Shown here: piece after piece, positions 7,552 to 13,921 of the stretch
Position numbering within the stretch: the stretch's first letter is position 1
Layout of the letters: the number at the start of each line of letters is the position of its first letter
NCBI GenBank assembly: GCA_041558415.1
Contig: JBFFEY010000033.1
Coordinates: forward strand, 1 to 31,105
Source: SG8-39 sp041558415
GTDB lineage: Bacteria > Pseudomonadota > Gammaproteobacteria > Burkholderiales > SG8-39
Direction: 5' to 3'
DNA length: 31,105 bases
Made by a program: the position numbers and the translations under genes
The notes under the pieces: generated by a model
Told to the model about the DNA's origin: nothing
The model's database searches: none
Seen by the model: only the letters and a program-made list of their open reading frames with translations

Positions 7552-9029
7552 TTCGCAGCCTCGCCGCGTCCGTCCTGGCGGCATTGGTCGCCGGCTGCGC
7601 AGCGCCTGAGAGCTTCTTCCGCGCAGCGCCCGACCCGCCCCCGCCGCAGCCGACCGCGCTCGCGCAGTGGCCCTGGCAGGAGCTGTGGACCGGTGTGGTG
7701 TTCAACGGCGAAAAGGTCGGCTTCACGCGTATCGCGCTGCGCCCGGCGCCGGATGCATCGCAGCGCTTCGAAATCAGCTCGGAGGCCGCAATCCGGCTAC
7801 GCTTTCTGGGGGTCGACAAGCGTGTCAATCTGCGCGCACACGACCAGGTGCGCAGCGACCTGACGCTCGAGCGTTTCAGCTACCGCTACGAGCTCGACGG
7901 CAGCCTGCTCGAGGTCGAGGGACGCGCCGACGGGCAGGCCATACGCTTCGTCGTTTCGGCCTCGGGCGCACGCGAGGAACATCGCATCCCGCTCGAGCGC
8001 GCGGTCTACCCGGCGAGCGCGATCGCCATGCTTCCGGCGCTGCGCGGCCTAGAACTGGGGCGCGCGTATCGCTACACGGTATTCCAGGGCGAGACGCAGA
8101 CCCTCGCCGAGGTCGAACAGAAGGTGCTCGGCTGGGAGTCGAGCACGCTGTTTGCCGGTGCCGCCTTCAGGCTGCAGTCGCGCGTCGAGGACCTTGAAAG
8201 CACGACTTGGATCACGCCCGACGGGCGACCGCTGCTTGAGCTCTCGCTGAACGGCGTGCTGGTTTCGGCGCTGGAGGACGCGGAAACTGCTCGGCGCGAC
8301 CTCGTCACCGCGAGCCTCAACAAGCAGGACGCGCTGCTGGACTTCAGCCTGCTGCGCACGCCACCGATCGAGGACGCGCGCCGCGTGTCGCGGCTCGACA
8401 TCGTGCTCGAGGACGTGCCGCTGCGCCTCGACGTGCCATCCGAGCCGGGCCAGCGCTGCGAGCGCACACGCGACCGGGTGCGCTGCACGATCGATCGCGG
8501 CCGGCCAGGCGGCGCGCTCGACGACGCGGCGCGGCGGCGCTATCTGCGGCCGTCGATCGCGGTCAGCAGCCTGGATGGCGAGATCGTCGCGCTTGCGGGG
8601 ACGCTGGCCGCGGGCCTCGACAGCGCCGAAGCGCGCCTGGACAGCATCGTGCGCTGGATGGACGCCAACATCGCCAAGCAGGCCGTGGACGCCTTCACTG
8701 CAGTCGAGGTGTTGCGCGCCGGCCAGGCCGAATGCCAGGGCCACGCCTATCTGCTCGCCGCGCTGGCACGCGCGATGGGGCTGCCGGCGCGCGTCGTCAA
8801 CGGCATCGTCTACTCGCCGCAGCATGGTGGCTTCCTCTACCACAGCTGGAACGAAGTCTGGCTGCCCGAGGAGGGCTGGCGGCCGGTGGACGCAACTTTC
8901 GGCCAGCGCCTTGCCGACGCGACGCACGTCAAACTGATCGAGGGCGAGCGCCCAGGCGAACTGCTGCCGCTGGTCGGCATGGTGGGACGCACGCGCATCG
9001 CGTCTGCCGACGTGCTCGCACGCTGGTAG
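7548..9029 (+). CDS. Transglutaminase-like (cysteine protease fold) lipoprotein
   Basis: A protein of about 493 residues. The C-terminal third is a transglutaminase-like domain with an intact triad: Cys396 (AECQGHAYLLAALARA), His432 (YHSWNEVW) and Asp448 (PVDATFG). The N-terminal part is beta-rich and unassigned. The first codons from 7548 read (M)IRSLAASVLAALVAGC: a basic start, a hydrophobic stretch and a lipobox LVAGC, so it is probably a lipoprotein. There is no ATG or GTG in frame that would include this signal. The first candidates are CTG at 7548, overlapping the msrB TGA as CTGA, or ATT at 7551; the TTG at 7584 would leave only three residues before the cysteine. The start is therefore uncertain by about 12 codons. 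Role unknown; such domains often act on peptides or cross-links in the envelope. Confidence 0.8.
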   Translation: MIRSLAASVLAALVAGCAAPESFFRAAPDPPPPQPTALAQWPWQELWTGVVFNGEKVGFTRIALRPAPDASQRFEISSEAAIRLRFLGVDKRVNLRAHDQVRSDLTLERFSYRYELDGSLLEVEGRADGQAIRFVVSASGAREEHRIPLERAVYPASAIAMLPALRGLELGRAYRYTVFQGETQTLAEVEQKVLGWESSTLFAGAAFRLQSRVEDLESTTWITPDGRPLLELSLNGVLVSALEDAETARRDLVTASLNKQDALLDFSLLRTPPIEDARRVSRLDIVLEDVPLRLDVPSEPGQRCERTRDRVRCTIDRGRPGGALDDAARRRYLRPSIAVSSLDGEIVALAGTLAAGLDSAEARLDSIVRWMDANIAKQAVDAFTAVEVLRAGQAECQGHAYLLAALARAMGLPARVVNGIVYSPQHGGFLYHSWNEVWLPEEGWRPVDATFGQRLADATHVKLIEGERPGELLPLVGMVGRTRIASADVLARW

Positions 9030-9032
9030 AAT
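9027..9032 (+). promoter_or_regulatory. Putative -10 box (TAGAAT) for yciB
   Basis: TAGAAT overlaps the TAG stop codon of the transglutaminase gene and lies 12 bases before the yciB ATG. It sits in a ten-base word (TAGAATCGCG) that also precedes suhB. If used, the leader would be only about six bases. The -35 is weak. Confidence 0.3.
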
Positions 9033-9044
9033 CGCGAAGCCTCG

Positions 9045-9587
9045 ATGAAGTTCCTGTTCGACCTCTTCCCGGTCATCCTCTTTTTCGTCGCCTTCAAGCT
9101 GGCGGACATCTACGTCGCCACCGGCGTCGCCATTGCCGCGACCTTCGCCCAGGTCGGCTGGCTGCGTCTGCGCGGGCGACGCGTCGATGCGATGCTGTGG
9201 GCGAGCCTCGCCATTATCGTGGTCTTCGGCGGCGCCACGCTGCTGCTGCGCGACGAGACGTTCATCAAGTGGAAGCCCACCGTGCTGTACTGGCTCTTCG
9301 CGCTGGTGCTCGGCGGCAGCATGCTGTTGTTCCGCAAGAATCTGCTGCGCGCGCTGTTGAGAGCCCAGATCGTGCTCCCCGACCTGGTCTGGGCGCGCCT
9401 GAGCTGGAGCTGGACGGGCTTTTTCGCGTTCATGGGGGCGGCGAATTTGTACGTGGCCTACAGCTTCTCCACCGAGTTCTGGGTCAATTTCAAGCTGTTC
9501 GGCGGCGTCGGTCTGATGCTTGCCTTCGTCGTCGCCCAGGCGATTTTCCTCTCCAAGTACATCGAGCAGGAGGGCGGCGAAACATGA
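9045..9587 (+). CDS. yciB: YciB family inner-membrane protein (septation protein A, IspZ)
   Basis: A 180-residue protein with about five to six hydrophobic helices, starting MKFLFDLFPVILFF and containing the typical WKPTVLYWLFA and NLYVAY segments of YciB/IspZ. The family is conserved in proteobacteria and is linked to cell-envelope synthesis and septation; length matches E. coli YciB. The ATG at 9045 has no strong SD (AAGCCTCG). Its TGA overlaps the bolA ATG as ATGA, implying translational coupling. Confidence 0.93.
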   Translation: MKFLFDLFPVILFFVAFKLADIYVATGVAIAATFAQVGWLRLRGRRVDAMLWASLAIIVVFGGATLLLRDETFIKWKPTVLYWLFALVLGGSMLLFRKNLLRALLRAQIVLPDLVWARLSWSWTGFFAFMGAANLYVAYSFSTEFWVNFKLFGGVGLMLAFVVAQAIFLSKYIEQEGGET

Positions 9588-9853
9588 GCGTCGAGGCCGA
9601 GATCCGCGCACGCCTCGCCGCGCTCGCGCCCGAGCAAGTGGAACTCGTCGACGAAAGCGATCGCCACAAAGGCCACGCCGGCTGGCAGCCCGGCGGCGGC
9701 ACGCACTGGCGGCTACGCATCGTCTCGCCCCAGTTCGCCGGCAAGTCAACTGTTGCCCGCCATCGCATGGTGTACGCGTCGCTCGGCGATTTGATGCAGC
9801 ACCCGATCCATGCGCTCGCCATTCAAGCCCGCGTGCCCGGCGAGCAGGAATGA
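9584..9853 (+). CDS. BolA family protein
   Basis: An 89-residue small protein with the BolA fold signature: the central VELVDESDRHKGHAG segment (residues 19-33), followed by HWRLRIVSPQFAG and the helix KSTVARHRMVYASL. BolA proteins pair with monothiol glutaredoxins and take part in iron-sulfur or iron signalling; the genuine BolA/IbaG subtype is not resolved here. The start overlaps the yciB stop (ATGA), with AGGAGGGCGG about 8 bases upstream as SD. The stop overlaps a possible ATG of the next gene, but that gene probably starts 27 bases later. Confidence 0.9.
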   Translation: MSVEAEIRARLAALAPEQVELVDESDRHKGHAGWQPGGGTHWRLRIVSPQFAGKSTVARHRMVYASLGDLMQHPIHALAIQARVPGEQE

Positions 9854-9876
9854 ACCTTTTTCGAACAAGGACCACG

Positions 9877-10668
9877 ATGAACCGATCCCAGAGCTTGAGC
9901 ATCGCCTTTTCAATCATTGCGGCGCTCGCAGCGCCTGTGCTACGCGCGCAGAGCGACGCGGTCGCGACCGTCAACGGCGTCAAGATTCCCGCGAGCTACA
10001 TGGACTTCATGCTGAAGACGCAGGAAGGCAGACCTGCGGCACAGAACGCCGAACAGCTGCGCAAGGTCATTCGCGAGAATCTCATCAATCAAGAAGTGGT
10101 CGTTCAGGAGGCGAAGCGCAGCGGGCTGCTGGAGAAGCCAGACGTTCAGGCACGGCTCGCGATCGGCGAACGCCGCGCGATCGCGCAGATGTACATGCAG
10201 GAGTGGCTAAACGCGAACCCGGTGACCGACGACGAGGTGCGGAAGGCCTACGACGAGGCACGCGCGCAGGCCGGCGGTCGCGAGTACCACGCGCGCCACA
10301 TCCTCGTCGACAGCGAGGGCGACGCGAAACGCATCATCCGTGAACTCGACGCCGGCGCCAGCTTCGAGACGCTCGCCACCGAGTCGAAGGACCCCGGCAG
10401 CAAAGGCCGCGGCGGCGATCTGGGCTGGGCGCTGCCGACCGTTTACGTCAAGCCGTTCGCCGACGCGATGGTGGCACTGTCAAAGGGCCAGACCACGAGC
10501 ACTCCGGTACGCACCCAGTTCGGCTATCACGTCATTCGGCTGGACGACGTACGCGAGGTGCAGGTACCGCCCTTCGAAAAGGTCCAGCAGAACATTCGGC
10601 AGCAGCTGACGCAACGCAAGGTCGCCGCGCGCGTCAATGAACTGCGCGACAAGGCGAAGATCGAGTAA
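9877..10668 (+). CDS. Exported parvulin-type peptidyl-prolyl isomerase
   Basis: A 263-residue periplasmic foldase. The N-terminus is a Sec signal peptide (SIAFSIIAALAAPVL, cleavage near LRA-QS, residue 25). A SurA/PrsA-like helical region follows, then one parvulin domain starting at YHARHILV and including GSKGRGGDLGWA and FGYHVIRLDD. A C-terminal helix ends the protein. I chose the ATG at 9877 because AAGGA ends 5 bases upstream and the signal peptide is then well formed. The ATG at 9850 overlaps the bolA stop and would add nine residues (MNLFRTRTT) in front. Gene order yciB-bolA-parvulin is common in betaproteobacteria. Confidence 0.93.
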   Translation: MNRSQSLSIAFSIIAALAAPVLRAQSDAVATVNGVKIPASYMDFMLKTQEGRPAAQNAEQLRKVIRENLINQEVVVQEAKRSGLLEKPDVQARLAIGERRAIAQMYMQEWLNANPVTDDEVRKAYDEARAQAGGREYHARHILVDSEGDAKRIIRELDAGASFETLATESKDPGSKGRGGDLGWALPTVYVKPFADAMVALSKGQTTSTPVRTQFGYHVIRLDDVREVQVPPFEKVQQNIRQQLTQRKVAARVNELRDKAKIE

Positions 10669-10684
10669 TTGGGCACACCAAGCC

Positions 10685-11245
10685 GTGAGCGCAGAAATCC
10701 TGCATCGCGAAGCCGGCGCGCAGGGCGGCGAATTCCTGATCGTGCGCGGCGATCTGCTCGATGAACCGGTCGATGCGGTGGTAAACGCGGCGAACGGCCA
10801 CCTCGCGCACGGCGGTGGCGTGGCCGGCATCCTTTCGCGCGCCGCAGGGCCGGCGCTGCAGGCGGAATCCGACCGTATCGTGCAGGCGCGCGGTCCGTTG
10901 CCGACCGGCAGCGCGGTGCGTACCGGCGCGGGCCGCCTGCCCTTCAAGGGCGTGGTGCACGCCATCGGCCCGCGCCAGGGCGAAGGCGACGAGGGCGCGC
11001 TGCTGCTCAGCGCCCTAAACGCGGCCTTCGAGGAGGCGAACGCGGCCGGCTGGACATCGCTCGCCTTTCCCGCCGTCTCGAGCGGGATCTTCGCCGTGCC
11101 GCTGACGGTCTGCGCCCGCGCCTACCTGCGCGCGGCGCGCGCCTGGCTCGCCCGCAGCCCTGCGCCGGCGCTGCAAACCCTGCGCCTCTGCCTGCGCGAC
11201 CGGCCGGTGACCGACGCCGTGCTGGCCGAGCTCGCAAGCGTGTAA
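10685..11245 (+). CDS. Macro domain (ADP-ribose binding) protein
   Basis: A single macro domain, 186 residues from the GTG at 10685. Ligand-binding motifs are RGDLL (21-25), DAVVNAANGHLAHGGGVAGIL (30-50, the NAAN and GGG loops) and AVSSGIFAVP (the phosphate loop). Proteins of this kind bind or hydrolyse ADP-ribose, O-acetyl-ADP-ribose or ADP-ribosylated targets in the cytoplasm; the closest familiar types are YmdB-like and DUF2362-like macro proteins. The start is uncertain: the frame extends upstream into the parvulin gene, and the GTG has no clear SD. It is 16 bases downstream of the parvulin stop, so probably cotranscribed. Confidence 0.88.
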   Translation: MSAEILHREAGAQGGEFLIVRGDLLDEPVDAVVNAANGHLAHGGGVAGILSRAAGPALQAESDRIVQARGPLPTGSAVRTGAGRLPFKGVVHAIGPRQGEGDEGALLLSALNAAFEEANAAGWTSLAFPAVSSGIFAVPLTVCARAYLRAARAWLARSPAPALQTLRLCLRDRPVTDAVLAELASV

Positions 11246-11301
11246 GGCAAGGTACCGCTCGAACGACTGAGCGGGATATCTCCCTGGTGAGGTTGAATGG
11301 C

Positions 11302-11895
11302 ATGAGATGGTCCACTTTCCTGCTCGTTGCGGCTACCCTGTCCGCCGGCATCGCGCAACCCGTGACGGCCGCCACCGCGAAGGCCACGTTCGCGGCCGGC
11401 TGCTTCTGGTGCCTGGAAGAAGCCATGGACGAGGTTCCCGGGGTGCTGTCGACAACCTCGGGCTACATCGGCGGCACGACCCGCAATCCGAGCTACGAGC
11501 AGGTCTCGAGTGGCCGCACCGGTCATACGGAGGCTGTGGAAGTGGTCTACGACCCCGGCAAGGTTAGCTACGAGGCGCTGCTCGAGGCGTTCTGGAAGAA
11601 CCATGACCCGACCGTGACCAACCGCCAGTTCTGTGATGTCGGCACGCAGTACCGGCCGGCGATCTTTGTTCACGACGCGCAGCAGAGGCGCCTCGCCGAG
11701 GCATCAAAGGCGAAAGTCATCCAGACCAAGCCCTTCCCGCAGCCGGTGCACACGCCGATCGAGCAGGCGGACACCTTCTGGCCTGCAGAGGACTACCACC
11801 AGGACTATTACAAGAAGAATCCCGCGCGCTACAAGTTCTACGTGACCGGCTGCGGGCGCTACAAACGCCTCGAGCAGCTCTGGGGCAAGCGCTGA
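11302..11895 (+). CDS. msrA: Peptide-methionine (S)-S-oxide reductase, probably exported
   Basis: A 197-residue MsrA that reduces methionine-S-sulfoxide. The catalytic motif GCFWC (33-37) carries Cys34; EDYHQDYY and a C-terminal VTGCGRYK with a candidate resolving cysteine are also present. The first 25 residues (MRWSTFLLVAATLSAGIAQP and following) look like a Sec signal peptide, so the enzyme probably repairs envelope proteins, whereas MsrB of this window is cytoplasmic. I prefer the ATG at 11302, with GAGG 9 bases upstream, over the in-frame GTG at 11287. A 6-bp inverted repeat (CCGCTC/GAGCGG, 11255-11274) sits in the gap before it. Its stop lies one base from the stop of the convergent DUF4124 gene. 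Confidence 0.95.
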   Translation: MRWSTFLLVAATLSAGIAQPVTAATAKATFAAGCFWCLEEAMDEVPGVLSTTSGYIGGTTRNPSYEQVSSGRTGHTEAVEVVYDPGKVSYEALLEAFWKNHDPTVTNRQFCDVGTQYRPAIFVHDAQQRRLAEASKAKVIQTKPFPQPVHTPIEQADTFWPAEDYHQDYYKKNPARYKFYVTGCGRYKRLEQLWGKR

Positions 11896-11896
11896 A

Positions 11897-12529
11897 TCAG
11901 AATTTGCGCACGCGCTCGATGTCCGAGACGCGTCCGCCGACGAAGGTGATCGTTGTGGTGAACGGATCCGCGACGGTCGGCAGGTAGGTCCAGGTTGCGA
12001 CCGCCCAGCCCACGCGGGCGGGCGCACGCAGATAGGGCCCCACCTGCACCGTCGAAGGCGCCGCGTACGCAATGCCCTGGTCGGCACCGAAATCCGGCGG
12101 CCCGGCGTAGCCGAGCACCTCGCCTTCGCTCATGCCGCGCTGGATGCTGATGTACTTGCGGAATTCGAGGCCGCGCGGTTGCGGCGGCTCGGCCGCTGCG
12201 CGCTCGGCCGCAAGCCGCGCCTCCTCAGCCTGACGCGCGGCGATGCGCTTTTCCATCCGTTCGCCCTGACAACGGATCGTGTAGCACTCCTTCGTATCGG
12301 GCGACGCTTCGCCGGGCTCCGCCTTGATGCCAATGACCTCGGCAGTGACACCGGGCGGCGGCGGAGAGTTGGCGTAGTGCGGCGTGCCTTTCTCGTCGAC
12401 CCAGCGGTAAACCTGCTGTGCCGAGACCTCGAGGGCCACCAACGCAAAGCCAAGCGCAACGCCAAGCGCAAGCGGGAGCGGGTTCGATCTTCCAAAGCGG
12501 TCGGACACTTCGAACTCCATGCGGCGCAT
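11897..12529 (-). CDS. DUF4124 domain protein, probably exported
   Basis: A 210-residue protein. A basic start is followed by a hydrophobic segment (LALGVALGFALVALEVSA, about residues 20-37) ending in a signal-peptidase-like AQQ. Then comes the DUF4124 motif VYRWVDEKGTPHYANSPPP, a short lysine/arginine/glutamate-rich coiled stretch and a C-terminal SmpA/OmlA-like region (RGMSEGEVLGYAGPPD, then FVGGRVSDIER). Two cysteines (ECYTIRC) may form a disulfide. DUF4124 proteins are common periplasmic proteins of unknown role in beta- and gammaproteobacteria. The ATG at 12529 has a GGGAG SD; a second ATG three codons later is possible. It converges on msrA with one base between the stops. Confidence 0.82.
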   Translation of the reverse strand: MRRMEFEVSDRFGRSNPLPLALGVALGFALVALEVSAQQVYRWVDEKGTPHYANSPPPPGVTAEVIGIKAEPGEASPDTKECYTIRCQGERMEKRIAARQAEEARLAAERAAAEPPQPRGLEFRKYISIQRGMSEGEVLGYAGPPDFGADQGIAYAAPSTVQVGPYLRAPARVGWAVATWTYLPTVADPFTTTITFVGGRVSDIERVRKF

Positions 12530-12673
12530 ACGCCACTCCCGACAATGATACGCCGACGCAGAGCGACGCTGCTGTGCGCCGCCGGTTCTGGCTAGTCGCT
12601 ACATCCTATGCACACGCCTCTGAGACAGGGCAAAGCGTCGCGAATTCCCGCGAAATCGCGTCGATTCGCGCGC

Positions 12674-12708
12674 GCAGCGGACGCGGCATCGAATGCTGGG
12701 TCCGCTGC
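12674..12708 (-). terminator. Stable hairpin downstream of the 54-residue peptide gene
   Basis: Perfect 9-bp arms GCAGCGGAC / GTCCGCTGC enclose an inner GCAT/ATGC stem with a TCG loop. It begins about 16 bases past the stop of the small peptide gene on the minus strand. No T-run follows, so it may be an mRNA 3' stabiliser rather than a classic terminator. Confidence 0.4.
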
Positions 12709-12723
12709 CGCGCGGGCGGCCGG

Positions 12724-12888
12724 CTACTTCTTCTTTTCCTTGCAGCTCGGGTCGTCGGGAGTCTTCTTGCAGTCGACCGGCGGCTTCTGCCCGCTGTCGC
12801 TCGAGCCCGCGAGCGCGCTGCCGGCCGGACCGCCGATCAGACCCGCGGCCAGAAACAGAATGGCAAGTTTCGAGAATGCGTTTTTCAT
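12724..12888 (-). CDS. Small secreted peptide, 54 residues, unknown function
   Basis: I read this by eye on the minus strand. The protein starts MKNAFSKLAILFLAAGLIGG, a signal peptide with probable cleavage near ALA-GS (residue 27-28), leaving a mature part of about 27 residues. That part contains two cysteines (Cys40, Cys49), the context PPVDCKKTPDDPSCKEKKK and a strongly basic tail. SD AGGAG lies 7 bases before the ATG at 12888, which makes real translation likely. No family is recognised. The two cysteines could form a disulfide in the periplasm. Its own hairpin lies downstream (12674-12708), and the SDR operon terminator separates it from the genes upstream. Confidence 0.7.
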   Translation of the reverse strand: MKNAFSKLAILFLAAGLIGGPAGSALAGSSDSGQKPPVDCKKTPDDPSCKEKKK

Positions 12889-13116
12889 CTGAGATCTCCT
12901 AACGATCTATGGTTTGCGAAAGAGCCCGTTGGACTCCCCGAGCACTGAGCGCGCTTCGTGCCAGAGCGCGTAACACTCTTGAATTCAGCGACTTGCTTTC
13001 TTCGCGGGGCATGCGTAGTCAGCGCCTTCTGTCGCCCGCGTGTTGCAGCCGCGGCCGCCGCGCAGTGGCAAGGCACTGATTGGATGAGAAAAGTGCTTGT
13101 GACCTGCAGAAGACAG

Positions 13117-13149
13117 AAAAGGCGCCGCGAGCGAGCGACGGCGCGGCGC
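13117..13149 (-). terminator. Intrinsic terminator of the CoA-transferase / SDR operon
   Basis: Reading the minus strand, GCGCCGCG, a 12-base loop and CGCGGCGC form a perfect 8-bp stem, followed directly by CTTTT. It starts nine bases after the SDR stop codon. The remainder of the 269-bp gap (12889-13157) holds no gene that I can support. Confidence 0.7.
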
Positions 13150-13157
13150 GCGCGATG

Positions 13158-13904
13158 CTAGCGACCGCCTGAGACGTCGATCACCGCGCCATGCACGTAG
13201 GACGCGGCGTCGGAGGCCAGCCACAGCACCGCCTCGGCGATCTCCTCGGCCGAGCCGGCGCGGCCGATCGGCACCGATGGCGCCACCGCGTCGATCGTCG
13301 CCTGGCCGCCGTGCGCCTCGTGAATCTCGGTCTCGATCATCCCCGGGCGGATCGCGTTGACGCGAACCCCCTCCTTGCCGACCTCCTTCGCCAACCCGAC
13401 GGTCATGCTGTCGAGCGCGCCCTTGCTCGCCGCATAGGGCGTCTCCGCGGGCAGACCGCCGTGCCGCGCCGCCACCGAGGAAATGGTGATGATCGAACCG
13501 CCGCTGCCGCCATGCTTCGTCGACATGCGGCGCAGCGCCTCGCGGTTGCAATAAAAGACGCTGAAGGTGTTGGCCGCGAAGACCTGCTGCAGCAGTTCCC
13601 CGTCCATCGCGTCGGCACGGCATTGTCGGCCGATAATGCCGGCGTTATTGACCAGCACGTCGACGCGCCCGAGCTGACGGTCGACCTCGGCGAACAGCCG
13701 CCTGACCTCGTCGTCGCGGCTGACGTCGGCCTGCAGCGCGATGGCGCGCTGGCCACGGCTGCGGATGTCGCTCGCAACCCCCTCCGCCGCGGCCTGGCTG
13801 CGCGCGTAGTTCACGCAGACGTCGTAGCCGCGCCCCCCGGCGAGCCGTGCGACCGCCGCACCGATGCCGCGTCCGGCACCCGTCACCACCATGATCTTCG
13901 CCAT
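13158..13904 (-). CDS. SDR family oxidoreductase
   Basis: A 248-residue classical short-chain dehydrogenase. The cofactor motif TGAGRGIG is at 8-15, NNAG at 86-89, active-site Ser142/143, and Tyr157 with Lys161 in YAASK. It is closest in look to the FabG / glucose-dehydrogenase-like group that oxidises or reduces hydroxyl or keto groups with NAD(P). The conserved PGMIETEI after the active site is also present. It is the last gene of a leftward operon, 17 bases after the hydroxylase, with SD GGCGGAG just before the ATG. In this operon it may oxidise or reduce a pathway hydroxyl; the substrate is unknown. Confidence 0.92.
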   Translation of the reverse strand: MAKIMVVTGAGRGIGAAVARLAGGRGYDVCVNYARSQAAAEGVASDIRSRGQRAIALQADVSRDDEVRRLFAEVDRQLGRVDVLVNNAGIIGRQCRADAMDGELLQQVFAANTFSVFYCNREALRRMSTKHGGSGGSIITISSVAARHGGLPAETPYAASKGALDSMTVGLAKEVGKEGVRVNAIRPGMIETEIHEAHGGQATIDAVAPSVPIGRAGSAEEIAEAVLWLASDAASYVHGAVIDVSGGR

Positions 13905-13921
13905 CTCCGCCTTTTCTCCGT

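Noticed and set aside
8049..9983. 644-codon open frame on the minus strand across the transglutaminase, yciB and bolA genes
   Set aside because: Low-complexity Arg/Ala/His-rich translation overlapping three well-supported genes; a shadow frame.
7144..11895. Possible selenoproteins (MsrA, MsrB) because of the nearby selenium genes
   Set aside because: Catalytic codons of both enzymes are ordinary TGC cysteine codons, and no in-frame TGA with family similarity beyond it was seen. SelD is also the cysteine form.
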